A DNA stretch of 64,000 nt from Molanna angustata (Eukaryota > Arthropoda > Insecta > Trichoptera > Molannidae). A program made the position numbers and the translations under genes. How positions within the stretch are numbered: the first letter of the stretch is position 1; every line of letters begins with the position of its first letter. Of the stretch, positions 22,757 to 34,440 are shown piece by piece. Below the pieces are notes generated by a model. The model saw only the letters and a list, made by a program, of their open reading frames with translations, did no database searches and was not told where the DNA came from. The stretch covers positions 16,745,775 through 16,809,774 of the forward strand of contig OY754984.1 of the NCBI GenBank assembly GCA_963576475.1. The letters run 5' to 3'.

Positions 22757-23811
22757 TTAAAAACGAGTGGGTTGTGGCCAACGCTAAACTCCTCACTAAC
22801 AAGTCATTCTATAAAGTATTCAAATTTTTTATGGAAAATTTCCAACATTTTCATGAAATGAGTTATTATTTATTTATTTATTTTATTTTTAATATATTTT
22901 ATAATACAATTAATATATAAATTCACTAGTAATAATATTCTTACATATTTTTCCCTGCAGTACCTCATCAAAAATATTACAATCTTGTGCTTGATGAGGG
23001 AAGCACTTATAACAAAATAAAAAGTATCAATACAAAGCAAAGTCAAAATAAAAGTAAAAGTAATTAAATCAAATCATACATGAACAAAAAAAAAAAAAAA
23101 TCAAATAAACATCATAAAAAGGTTGAAAATAAATGAAAAAGAAGAATACTCAAATGAGAAAACATATCAGAATACATATTCAAACCAAAAAAAAAAGAAA
23201 AACATGAAAATAATTGAAAAATGAGTAATATAGAATTATAGACGATTCAAACATATCAAAACACATATTCAAAAATAAAAAAAGAAAATACTGGAAATTG
23301 AAACAAATCAAAACAAATTATTTGTTAAATTATTTTTTATTTAAATATTTTATTACGAAAACTTGATAATTTTTCAATGCTATTATATGAAGTGATGTGC
23401 CTTTTTACGAATTTGAAAATAAAAATTTCAAATTTTAAGTTTCCTGAGCTTGGGGTCATTTTGAAATATTCGACAGTTAAAAAAATTGAGAGGCACTATT
23501 CATATATCGTTCAAAATCTAATGGGATCTAATCGAGTATTAGATATACATATTTGCAAAATTTGAATAGAATCGAATGAGTACTTTAGTCTATAATCGAT
23601 AAAGTAAAATGAACACGCCGTACATAGCACACTGCACACAGCACACAGCACATAGCACACACACACACACAGATACATTGTGATGAAACTTTCAGAATAC
23701 AATCTCAGCATGATACTAGTTGATAATCTGCAAAAACAAATACCCTTAAAAATTGCGAAATCATCCCACTATATCCCCTTGGGTTAGTGAGGAGTAAAAA
23801 TAAGTAACAAC
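22757..23811 (+). repeat. Family B hairpin-ended repeat, copy B1, interrupted
   Basis: The left part (22757-22872) begins AACGAGTGGGTTGTGGCCAA and contains ACTCCTCACTAAC. The right part (23311-23811) matches 43330-43778, includes a CA tract at about 23640-23672, and closes with CCCACTATATCCCC and GGGTTAGTGAGGAGT. The last 13 bases are the exact complement of the left ACTCCTCACTAAC, and this right copy is one arm of an imperfect terminal hairpin. Confidence 0.75.
22873..23310 (-). mobile_element. Insertion inside family B, probably a LINE 3' UTR
   Basis: These 438 bp are absent from the other family B copies at the same place. On the minus strand they end in an AAATAAATAAAT-type tail, as expected of a 5'-truncated LINE. 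No coding sequence remains. Confidence 0.45.
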
Positions 23812-25279
23812 ACAAATTTTAAACTTTTTTTTAAATAATTTAATAATACTGACCACTTACTCGTTATGTTAAAAATTTGTGTTGTTACTTATTTTTTTTA
23901 AGTATTTTTGTATAATTGATAATGGAATCCATTATATTCATTATGTATAATCAATTACGTAATAGCAGTCAAAAAATTAGAAATAATTAAAACTGCGAAC
24001 ACTTTCTTTTGTTTAAACCAAAGACCTTATAATTACTTTAGTATATAAGGTGTTTGGTTTAAACCTTTAATGAGTAGATTATTTATGCAAAGCGACTGCT
24101 TTTTTATCAGAGCGGATAAAAACGACTGTCTATAGTAATGCGTGAGTGAGGATAATTCAAGAGGTCATATAACGCTAAATCTAGTGACTGAAAACATGAT
24201 ATATTGAAACCGTCTATTAAACTATGAAGTTACTTGTTAATAAGGGTATCTATCGCGTGCGTTAAAGATTATTTTTTATACACGATAAAAAATAATCGAA
24301 AACTCAATTTTTTTTTGACAAACTTTTCAGCATATCAATAAAGACGAAGTTGGACTATTATAAAGGAACCAGGAACTCAAGGCACCTACAGAGCTTACGA
24401 CCTGTCATCGGCTGGTGTACGTGATATCACTTTATGCGATTGCATAACATTCACCAATTCTGCCTTCTTATTGAGTCCCCTTATTATCCATAGGGCGACT
24501 CCAGAGGCTGTGAATTGACGCAGCCAAAGGTGCAGGAAAAGCCGTAGCTACACAAAAAGTAAAGTACCTAAGTATTGAGTTCCCTTTGCAAATTTTGAAA
24601 GTAACTAAACAAAATAAAAACTCAAGTTTAACTAATCACCCGAAAATAAGTAATTAATACTATTGCCATCTATGAAGTAACGAAGAAACCCTTTTTGTAA
24701 CGCCATCTATTGAGAGATTGGTTTATTTGTAAACAATGAAGGCAACGGCTTTATAAAAAAAATCTTCAACATTTTTTGATTTATTATGCATTTTAAGAAC
24801 ATGTTTTTTTTTCGACCTGACTTGAAATGAAAAAAAAAACATGATACCTACGTGTTGAGAAATTGTTGTAGGTACTAAAACACGATATTTTTTAGAGCCA
24901 CTCACACGTAAACTCTCCAATTAAGATTAGCTGTTGAATGATCTAATGATAATAAGAAAAAACACCACAAAGTACACACATGGAACAGTGGCTAGACAAG
25001 GCCCTCTTATTCTATTCGTTTTCCTCTTAGACAGGCCGAAAGGTGGAAGAAAAAATGGGATAGAATGACAGTGATCATTATTAGCTATCAATCGCTTTCC
25101 GTGCATAACTTCATACAGTGAAACTAGATTACAACTAAATCTAATACAAATATGATTATAAGTGAAAACTTGAATGACAATTTTTTGTAGCCATTGGTGT
25201 CCGAATTTTGTATTAAACAAAATAAAGAAATCAAAATTAATTTAGTCAATATGTACAGTGACTTTATAAACTAAAATTA
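23812..25279. other. No gene recognised
   Basis: AT-rich sequence with long A/T words. 24640-24720 and 17690-17750 share a short repeated word (GCCATCTATG/ACCATCTATGG), possibly an unclassified repeat. A minus open frame of 97 codons (25220-24927) has no recognisable motif and no ATG start. Confidence 0.45.
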
Positions 25280-25500
25280 AAATGCATCTTCGAGTTTCAT
25301 TAAAACTCCCCGCTTTCAACAGAAATTTGAAGAATCATTTCCTTACACACAACATTTAAATTTGTCTCCTTATTATATACTTGTCCTCTCACCACCGTTT
25401 ATTATGTTTTTTTTTGTTTTATACATAAGTTTATGTGCACTTTTGATTTTTGTGGACTCTTAATATAATGTGTACAAAATGTTTAAAATAAATAAGAAAA
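25280..25500 (+). repeat. LINE 3' end, same family as 25830-26350
   Basis: It begins CTTCGAGTTTCATTAAAACT in the last codons, continues ATCATTTCCTTACACACAAC, and ends with an AAAATAAATAAG tail. Confidence 0.6.
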
Positions 25501-25829
25501 ATGTTTTTGACAATACATCTGAATACATTTAAGTTGATAAAAAATAAGTTTACCATTTATTTACTAATAAACGGTGATATTCGTAATAACTGAGATTTGA
25601 AAACTACACAATGAGACGACAACTACCTACAATATAAAGGCGAAATCATTCGGCCATATTGGAAATTATACTAAGGCATGATTTAACAGTAAAACAGCAA
25701 ATCCAGAGAACGCTAAGCTAGACGCGAACCTAATTAAATAAATAAATAAATTGAAGAGATTATAATATACATACGTTCGATAATATATTTTTAAATTGAA
25801 AAAAATGATCACATATCGGAATACCGCAC

Positions 25830-26350
25830 TCTTTTAAGGTGGTTGTCAGTCAGGCAGCATAGGAACCTACATATCCTCATATTTCTATACAACGTATTTA
25901 ACAACCCCAACGCTCCAGTTTATCTACGAAATCAATTTCACTTCCTCTCAGAACACGGGTTGCCTCTTCGTTCAAATACTGAAGGAAAGCTCAGTATCCC
26001 AGTACACAATACTTCCTTTTTCACCACATCTTTCTCCGTACAAGCAGCTCGTCTTTGGAATCACATCCCATCGCAACTTCGAGTTTCATTAACACTTCCC
26101 GCTTTCAAAAGAAATCTGAGGTATCATTTCCTTACACATAACACTTAAATTTGTCTCCTAATTCTATATTTGTCCCGCCCTCTCCTGTCCCCTCCGTTTC
26201 TATATTGTTTTTGTTTTATATGTAATTATATTTTGATTTCATGTTTTATTCATAAATTATTAGTAGGTACGTATCATAATTACAATAGGGAATAAGCCCG
26301 ACATTGTGCACTTGTTTAAGTCAACTCAAAAAGTTTTAAACAAATAAATA
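25830..26350 (+). pseudogene. LINE (Jockey/CR1-type) C-terminal fragment with 3' UTR
   Basis: The frame ending near 26148 reads ILIFLYNVFNNPNAPVYLRN, FLSEHGLPLRS, then SVQAARLWNHIPSQLR and FKRNLRYHFLT. This is the conserved C-terminal segment of Jockey/CR1-like LINEs. The UTR runs through AATAAGCCCGACATTGTGCA to AACAAATAAATAA. The RT itself is missing. The same family left tails at 11150, 25280, 33880 and 46324. Confidence 0.75.
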
Positions 26351-27044
26351 ACTATCTAGTATTAATACTTACATTACAGAAAGATTTGAAACGACAATAA
26401 TATTATAGAACTTTCTATTGTTTACTGGACTGGTTTCAAACGTACACAAACTTGTATTTGTTCGGAAAATCGACAATATAAATGGATATTTCATATAGTA
26501 CAGTGTTGTAAGTTTTCACATAGAGGTTATTGAGAAGGTGCTAAGGAAAGAGCTGGTAAAACTTGAACAGGTACTCGAACTAGACTCTCTGAAACAAAAC
26601 AATACGACCGAAGATTTATTTCAAATAAAAATAATTTATCTTTGACAATATTTACAACTGCCCTCGCTCCAGCTGATAGCCAAGAGAATTTATCTCGGCA
26701 AAATTGCTACTTGTTTGAACTCGGTCAGATGTTGCAATCTTCTTTTTGCCAATTTGTGTACGTTCCTTTTGAAATGGTGTAAATAACGTGTTTTTTTTCT
26801 TCGAAAGAAACGTCAGGAAAATAAATGTGATTCATTTATATAAGGGTAGTCAGCCCTGTGTCCAGGTTTATATAATATATACATAGGTACCGTCACGACA
26901 AATCGCACAATGACGGGTAACCAGCGACAGGTGTGCGGGTATACAATACATTACAAAAGGAAGCACGACACATAAGTCTCATCTCACCTCATCTGCCAAA
27001 ACTATACTTCTCACTACTGAAATGAGTTTATTTATTTTTCATCA
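26351..27044. other. No recognised feature
   Basis: Unique-looking sequence of mixed composition, with a slightly more GC-rich patch at 26650-26760. No coding signal I can name. Confidence 0.45.
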
Positions 27045-28295
27045 AAATCATTTCCTGCCACTCTATCCCAGTTCATCCGGGGTCGGGCCTCCTAATCATC
27101 AGTCGCCATGATCTGCGACTCTGGATCGTGTCCTGTGGGACACCTTATGCCGCCAGCTCCCTCTTGATACTCGTCCACCATGTCGCCGGCGGTCTGCCTC
27201 TTCCTCGTGGTATTGAGGGGATACCGAGCACAGTTTTGACGGAGTGGGTGTCCTCTCTTCGCATGACATGGCCATACCATCGCTATCTGCCCTCTTTCAA
27301 TTTCTCCTCTATTGGGGCTACCTTAAAGGATCCTCTGACGTACTCTATCAAGGCGTGTCATATCACCTGCCCAGCGCAACATCTTCATTTCAGTCGAGTG
27401 CCGTTGTTGTGCGTGTTTTTTTAATATTTTCCAGCAATCAGATCCGTATAAAATTGCAGGTGTTACGACTGTTTTGTATATTTTGCCCTTATTTTGGATA
27501 GGCATTCTTTTGTCGCATTGCACCTACGCCAGAGATAGATCTCCACTTCAGCCATGCCACATTGACGCGGTGGTTGACATCTTCGTCCACGTGGGTATCT
27601 GTCGTCACCATGGTTCCAAGGTATTTGAAGTGCGACACTTTGGGTAGCTTTATGTCACTATCTAGAAGTACATCTTGTCCAATGGCTTCTGATCCTCCAA
27701 AGTTACACTCTTTAAACTTGGTTTTTGTTCGGCTTACTCTCAGTCCATGTCATTCGAGCTCTTTCACCTTAATATCAAATGCCTCTTTGAGTTCTGAAGC
27801 CTTTCTGGAGATCAACACAATATCGTTGGCATACAATAAACACCATGGAACTGTTTGTTCTATGTTTTGGTGACGTAGTTCATGACAAGATTAAAAATTA
27901 GTGGGTTCAAGGCTGATCCCTGATGTACACCCACCTTTACGTGAAATGGGTCACCTGTACCAGCTGGGCCTCTCACTCTTGTATTAATCGTGTCATAGAT
28001 ATCTTGCACCATTGCAATGTATGTTTCCGGGATATTATGTGATGCAGTGCGTTCCATACAAGATCTATTGGGACTATCGAAGGCTTTCTCCAGATACATT
28101 AAGACCATGTATAGATTTTCCTTGTTACTCCGATATTTTTTTGTCAGCACTCTTGTTGTCTGGATGGTTTCCGTCTTAGATCTGACAGCTTCAAGCCCGA
28201 ACCGTACTGGGTAGTGGTTGCAATGGACGAAAGTCTTGTTCCTATGACCCTTTCCCGGAGTCTCAGCGTATGTGACGTAAGTTTGATTCCTCAGT
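27045..28295 (-). pseudogene. RTE-like LINE reverse transcriptase, decayed
   Basis: Reading leftward: a fingers/palm region with KYRSNKENLYMVLMYLEKAF (motif A) and KVGVHQGSALNPLIFNLV (28330-27860), then about 300 bp in shifting frames with an ITLSPKVSHFKYLGTMV-like stretch. Thumb sequence TPAILYGSDCWKILKKHA follows, then EMKMLRWAGDMTRLDRVR (27523-27323), and a broken C-terminus ending in RRPDPG just before 27045. Many frameshifts and stops are present. The YADD motif appears as YAND, so the copy is dead in any case. The 5' end is cut at about 28295, where family B begins. Confidence 0.8.
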
Positions 28296-28706
28296 AATTG
28301 CTTAATTATTTTTGAATTTAATATTTTTTTCAGTGTCATTTTATGAAAGTGGTGTGGCTTTTAAGCACTTTAAGTTTCCTGAGCTTGGGGTTACTTTGAA
28401 GTATTTGAAAGTCATAAAATATGAGAAGCAAATATCCATCAAAATCTAACGGGGTCTAAGCGAGTATTAGATATACATATTTGCATCATTTCAAAACAAT
28501 CGAATGAGTACTTTAGTCTTAAATCGATAAGGTAGAATTAACACGTCGTCCATAGTACATAGCACGTAGTACACAGCACACACACAGATATATTGTGCTG
28601 AAACTTTCAGAATAGAATTTCAGCACGATGCTCTTTGATAATCAGCAATAAAAAATAACCTTAAACATTGCGAATTCATAACTCTCACTACCCCAAGGGG
28701 ATATAG
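28296..28706 (+). repeat. Family B partial copy B2
   Basis: It matches 43360-43778: AGTTTCCTGAGCTTGGGGTT, GGGGTCTAAGCGAGTATTAG, a CACACACA tract, then CTCACTACCCCAAGGGGATA. The left end is lost at the junction with the RTE-like LINE. Confidence 0.75.
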
Positions 28707-29320
28707 TAAAAACATTCCCATTTTTTATGATATATTTTGATTTTTTGATAGATCAACATACAGAATCGGTATTTCGTATCTTAACGTTCCCATTTTTATA
28801 AATATTAACTCGACTTTTGTTCTGAGGATATCATGATATGACAGGTGGGAGAATTGAAGATTCTTTCTCTCGTTTATATACATATCTTTGAGAGTCTCAT
28901 GGTGCCTTTCATAAATAAAAATTGTAACAGGGATTTTGCGTGGCGGACTTATGAATTATGCAGGAGACTAGACCCCAAGGAGGTAGAGTACATTTCTTAA
29001 CCTTAGCTTCGTTGGACTGCCCCGCGTTAGGATCTGCCACATTATGCAGGCGTTGAGGAATTCCAAGATTTCGGAATATCAATGTGAACGATGCAAAGGA
29101 AATTTTTTTTTCGAAGAGTTCAGCTATTTTGACAAAAAAAAACAGGTGATATTGGGAGGTGGGGGTTCCCTTAAGAAAATACATTTCTAGGTTAAGGTTT
29201 GTATAATTATACCTATAATAGATTAAAATTAATAATAATAATTGTTTTATTTCCTTTTAAAAACATATTCCGTTGGAACAAGATTGAAATATCTTTAATT
29301 TAAACAAAGAAAAAAAAAAA
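28707..29320. other. No recognised feature
   Basis: AT-rich. A short inverted or coding signal was looked for and not found. Confidence 0.45.
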
Positions 29321-29485
29321 GATGGGTCGATTGCAGAGCGGTTATCGTAATGGGTTAGTAATCCAGTGGTCGCGAGATCGAATCCTGCCTCGACTCTATT
29401 TCATTCACCTATGGCACAAGCATTTATTCTTATTTTAGAGAATGTAGGAAGATGCATATGTACTTGTTTAAGGACATATTCATTA
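29321..29485 (+). repeat. tRNA-derived SINE, family T, copy T3
   Basis: Head GATTGCAGAGCGGTTATCG with B box GCGAGATCGAATCCTG, then TTAGAGAATGTAGG. Mildly diverged from T4, which lies about 130 bp downstream in the same orientation. Confidence 0.8.
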
Positions 29486-29613
29486 AAAATATAAATATCT
29501 GAATATAATTTATAATTATATAATTCTATGAATATGTTTGCAACTATTAAATTCCTATTAATGTTAACGACATACATATTTTAAATATAAAGTAACAGTT
29601 TAAATTTCAGTTT

Positions 29614-29792
29614 GGATGGGTGGATGGCAGAGCGGTTAGCGCGCTGGGTTAGTAATCCAGTGGTCGCGAGTTCGAATCCTGCCTCGACCGATCTCGTTCA
29701 CCAATAGGACAAGCATTTATGCTTAGTTTAGGGAACGTAGGAAGATGTATATGTACTTGTTTAACAAGGACATATTCATAAAAAAAAAAAAT
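29614..29792 (+). repeat. tRNA-derived SINE, family T, copy T4
   Basis: Head GGATGGCAGAGCGGTTAGCG, B box GCGAGTTCGAATCCTGCC, AGCATTTATGCT hairpin word, TTAGGGAACGTAGG and an A-rich tail. The anticodon-loop equivalent reads TTAGTAA. Confidence 0.85.
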
Positions 29793-29939
29793 AATAATAA
29801 TATTGATCGATTAATGCACAAAAGTAGTACCTATATAAATAGCACTGCTAGCGGCGATAAAGGGTAAACGTAGTTATCGAATAAACTCTACTATCACGAA
29901 CCCGCTAGAATTATTATAAGAATATAAAGGTCAGGGTGT

Positions 29940-31815
29940 TTAGTCCCGATTTGTAAGTGTCGTAAGTAAAAAAGTTGTAATGGATCGTGATAAATAATAA
30001 CGGTATTATAATGAAAAAAAAAGAAAAACCAAAGTCACAATCTACAAAACGTTGCTACGCCCCGTACTAACTTATGGTTCTGAATGCTGGGTATTGAGTA
30101 AAGATGAATTGTCTCTACTAGTGTTCGAGAGAAAAATAATCAGAAGGATATTCGGACCTGTGCAGGTAAACGGAGCTTGGAGAATACGACACAATGATGA
30201 GATCTATAATATTTATAATGAGCCCAACATTATAAAGATGATAAAAATAGGGAGGCTACGATGGGCAGGACACTTGGAAAGAATGGGCGATGAAAGAGTG
30301 CCAAAAAGGGTCCTTCACACAAAGCCACAAGGTAGACGAAACTTTGGTAGACCCAAGCTCCGATGGCAGGATGGCGTGCAGCGGGATGTGGAGGCTGTTG
30401 GTGTAAGGAACTGGAGGGAAGCATGTCAGGGCAGAGGGAGATGGCGAGGAATGCTGGAGGAGGGCAAGGCCCGCAATGGGCTGTGGAGCCATTGATGATG
30501 ATGATTATAATGAACTCGTGTCAGAATATGTGTGATCGGGTTATTGTAAAATTTAAACAGAGCCATGTTAATACAAATACGACGTAAAATATTATTAAAT
30601 GGTTACCTCAACGGCAATACTGTATAAAAGCTACAATGTAGCATTAAAAATAATAACGGCATTATAATCAACCAGATATTATAATTATAATTATAACCAT
30701 ATAAATCTCTGAATAGTGGCAGATCATTGTAAGATAAAAAACGTTTTATTGTGTAAGAATAGTGTAATGTTATTATGAATACGAATTTAAGGAAATAAAT
30801 AGTAATGGCAATAACTATAAATAATAACGGTATAATAATCAACCAAATAGAATAATTATAACCATATAGGTAAATCTCCGAATAGTGGCAGATTATTGTA
30901 AGATAAAACCGTATTATTGTTTCAGAATAGTGTAATGTTATTATGAATACGAAGTTAAGAAAATAAATAGTAATGGCAACAGCTATAAATAACGGTTTTA
31001 TAATCGAACCGCTAGAATGATTTTTACAATATAAATGTCAGAAAAATACCAGATTAAATAACAGCATTAGTGTCATAATAGTAGCATGTTATTATAAATA
31101 CGAAAAAATAGTAATGACTATAAAATATAAAAGCTACATTGTATCGTGATAAATATTAACGGTATGAACCCGCTAAAATGATTATAACCGTATAAATGTC
31201 AGAATAGTAGTAGATTATTGTAAAATTATAGCCGCATAAGTATTGTAAAAATTGTGGCATATTATGTATGTATGTATAGTAAATACGAAGTTAAGGAAAA
31301 AAGTAGTATTGGCAATGGCTATAGAGTGTAAAAGCTACAATGGATCGTGATTCATAATAACGGTATAAAAATCAACCCTCTAAAATGATTTATAACCGTA
31401 TAAATGTCAGAATAGTAGCAGATTATTGAAAGATTATGAGCGCATAAGTGGAAGAATTATGGCATGTTATTGTAAATACGAAGTTAAGGAAATAAAGAGT
31501 AACGGCGAAGGCTATAAAGTGTAAAAGCTACAATGGATTGTGATAATAACGGAATTATGATCAACCCGCTAGAATGATTATAACTATATAAATCTCAGGA
31601 CATATCCTGTGGAATTGTTGCCACCCATTGGTATCCTCTAAATGTCAGATTAGTAGCAGATTATAGTAAGATTATGACCGCATAAGTGTAAGAATTGTGG
31701 CATGTTATTGTAAATACGAAGTTAAGGAAATACATAGTAATGGCAATGGCTATAAAGTGTAAAAGCTACAATGGATCGTGATAGATAATAACGGTATTAT
31801 AATGACCCCCGCTGG
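29940..31815 (+). repeat. Degenerate tandem array, unit about 165-200 bp
   Basis: The landmark AACGG, within a TAATAACGGTAT-like word, recurs at 29999, 30655, 30826, 30990, 31158, 31359, 31549 and 31789. Each unit also holds AACCCGCTAGAATGATTATA, a TAAATGTCAGAATAGTAGCA block, TACGAAGTTAAGGAAATA and GTGTAAAAGCTACAATGGAT or close variants. The first interval is lengthened by a LINE insertion (30016-30503) and the last by an extra block of roughly 45 bp near 31600-31645. Units are diverged, so the array is old. No coding potential. Confidence 0.8.
30016..30503 (+). pseudogene. LINE RT C-terminal fragment with 11-bp target duplication
   Basis: The frame 30052-30495 encodes a LINE thumb and C-terminus: RPVLTYGSECWVLSKDE, FERKIIRRIFGPV, LRWAGHLERMGDERVP and GRPKLRWQDGV, with a stop just before a GATGATGATG tail. 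ATTATAATGAA occurs at 30005-30015 and 30504-30514, giving a perfect 11-bp target duplication inside a tandem array. The insertion is 5'-truncated. The family is shared with 45190-45668. Confidence 0.85.
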
Positions 31816-32124
31816 ATGTTGTAAGGCTGTATATAACCGCTGAAACATAAACGGCATAACATCCCGAAACAATATTTTTTTACCCCGTTTTCGAGTTTTA
31901 TAACCCATAAACCTTTCAAGCGAAGCAGATATTAAAGTCTTCAGCCGGCTTTTTAGAGAAAATATTTAACGTATATTTTTTTCTCCCGCTCTCTTACTCT
32001 TTTTCTCTCTTCCATCTCGCCACTGGTGATGGGCAAACGCACAACCGATTAACAGATTTTTCTTTAAAAATTCTAAAGTTATTGTGTCAACAGTGTGGAA
32101 ATACATTTAAAAATTAACAAATAA
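31816..32124. other. No recognised feature
   Basis: Mixed sequence; a C/T-rich patch at about 31980-32025. Nothing supported. Confidence 0.5.
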
Positions 32125-32365
32125 TATTGAACACAGTACCAACTTTGAAATGAAAATGTTGAGTCGGGCAGGAGGCGGAGCGATGAAGCTTGATATTATT
32201 CATGGAGCTAATAAGATGAAGCATTGGAGTAGCGCTCATTAAAGAAAACGTAAAAGAAAGCCGAATCAAAGCCGACATATTGTAATGGGAAGACAAAACA
32301 ATTATGTGGTGCAAATCCCAGAAAACAGGACTGGAAAAGAACGTCCACTATCCACGTGGTGAGGT
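32125..32365 (+). pseudogene. Decayed RTE-like LINE scrap
   Basis: A frame reads EMKMLSRAGGGAMKLDIIHG, a decayed form of the EMKMLRWAGDMTRLDRVR segment seen at 27323-27523 on the other strand. It is followed by stops. Confidence 0.5.
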
Positions 32366-33364
32366 AATATGAGTAAGATCATAATTTTTCTTAACAACAT
32401 ACTAAATAGTATGGTCGATACTAATGTTATAAAGAAAATTAACATCCATGCCAATGTTACGTCGAGAAACCCGAAAGTATTTCGTTTAAGTAGATAGTAC
32501 AACAATGTAGGCCATATCAGTCAACTGAGTATAATGATGCGCTCCTATAATTCTTTACACACAAAAATTGAGAACCTTGACATATTTTTAAACATCCTCA
32601 GTAACTTTAAGCTTTTGATACAACCATGTGAACAATCAATATGAGATGTTTTCCCTTCTACATAGAGAAATGCTTTTTACTAATAGTTTTTCTGAAGCTT
32701 TAACAATACACTACACTGTGAATATTGTAGCTACCTCATTTAAATTTTATTTTTGAAAAGCTAATTTAATCAATTATTATCTACTTATATATTTTATGTA
32801 GTAAACACCTATAATTGGGGCATTAGAACTACTATGCTGATTCTAAATATCTATATTTTTATGGATATTCCTATGTTCGTTGTTGTTTCTTTTATAAATA
32901 AATTAATCAATTAAATAATGAATAAATTAATAAATAAATAATTAAATAAAAATAACAAAAAATAAAGAAATAATACAGCCTATAAAAAAATAGAATAAAT
33001 GTAACCTACACTTATCGCGGCAAATGTCAAAACATTAGGATTGTTCTTTGCAGTCATCAAAGCAGTCTTGCAAGACCAAAGCTCTCTTGCCCGCCACTAT
33101 AAAACTTCCAGGGTTGGTAGCAATTAACGTAGCAGTGAGTTTTCCCTAGGAATCTAGAAGGAACGTAGATACTACGTTGTGATGGATGGGAACCGGATTA
33201 TTATCGGAGTCATCCGAGGAAATGGAAAATGTTATTTTTGAGCTCATCCGGAATAGAGTGTGGCATATTATTATCACTTGTTCCTACTTTATAAACTGGC
33301 TTATCGCGTTCGCTGGCTAAAATCTCTGACGAAATTATTTTTTTAGATTTTTATTTATAAATTC
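32366..33364. other. No gene recognised
   Basis: AT-rich. Around 32525-32600 a frame reads SYNSLHTKIENLDIFLNIL, vaguely like the N-terminus of a LINE endonuclease, but it stops soon after. 32870-32975 is an AATAAATTAATAA-rich stretch that may be a LINE tail. Confidence 0.4.
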
Positions 33365-33430
33365 AAACATGACAGACGGCGTGTTCCAGGTGAGGTGAGC
33401 AGAGAGAACCGATCGTCACATATTTATATT
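33365..33430 (-). repeat. LINE 3' end fragment (family of 12388-13682)
   Basis: GGCGTGTTCCAGGTGAGGTG followed by AGCAGAGAGAACCGATCGTC corresponds to the 3' end at 12415-12470. Very short. Confidence 0.4.
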
Positions 33431-33689
33431 CGAACAAAGGTGGAAGGAAAGAGGCAGAAAAATGTCATTCAATTTTTTTTTCTTGAATCTAGTAAAACTT
33501 TGCAAAGACTGCATAGTTTGAGGAATCAGTATGATCAATACACAGACATCTTTAATGATTGAATTTGTATTAATAAAAGACACATATACATTGCACTTGT
33601 CAACGAAACCAAGCATTGAATTGTTTTCTTCGCTTTTTTGAATACTTACATGTCTTCACATTTTCTTTCTAACAATATCTTTTTCATGT

Positions 33690-34440
33690 ATGAAATGAAA
33701 TGAAATTATTTATTTCCATTTACACATATATAAAACAATAACAAAAAAATAATTATATTTTAAAAAATACATATCATAAACATAGTATATACAATTGTTC
33801 CTATTTGGAAATTTACTGCCTCACTAGACAAGTCTGTTCTGAGGCAGTACTGTTTCAATTTGCCCAGTAGTTACATGTTTTTGAATACAAAAATAATTAA
33901 CAGAGACAATCAAATTGCCATTAGGCAATAAGTCCGCCATTTGTACTAGCTATTAAGTAATGTACAATAAAGTGTTTTAAATAAATAAATAAATCAAACA
34001 TAAACAGGAAAGAAAAAGAAACGAAATATAATCAGAAAATTTACCGTGAACTCTCATTTTATTTTAGCCCATATAATTGTAATGGAAATGTTGGATGGAA
34101 CCAAGCTGTGGTAGAGATTTTCAGGTTATGAAGGCACAGAGCAGTGAACTATGTTAGGATATTTAACAGGACATGAGCAGATTGTATTCTACCATTTCTT
34201 TTCAGCCAGTCAATTACCAGTTTTTTGAAGTTTGTTTCGTCGCTTGAGATATTGTGTTCAATGTCAGGTAATATTTTATTGTAGAGTCTAGGAGCAAGAA
34301 AAGGGTAATGTCGCTGGGCAAAAGTCGTCCTTATTAGTGGAGGTCTTATCTGTAGTCTATTTCGGGTACTGTTGGAGAAAACGTAGTCAGGTAAGAATTC
34401 CGTCATGTGTTTATGAAGGTAGGTCATTATAGTTTTCATG
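33690..34440 (-). pseudogene. LINE C-terminal fragment and 3' UTR
   Basis: The minus frame 34439-34149 reads HKHMTEFLPDYVFSNSTRNR, then IRTTFAQRHYPFLAPRLYNK and FKKLVIDWL, a Jockey/CR1-type LINE C-terminus related to that at 36735-37223. The UTR continues left to an ATAAATAATTTCATTTCATT-like end near 33690. A small plus-strand LINE tail (33880-33985, with stem-loop TTGCCATTAGGCAA at 33915-33928 and AATAAGTCCGCCATTTGTA) lies inside it. The N-terminal end of the fragment supplies the unit of the tandem array that follows. Confidence 0.65.

Noticed and set aside
24927..25220. 97-codon minus frame as a gene
   Set aside because: No ATG start and no recognisable domain or flanking exon.
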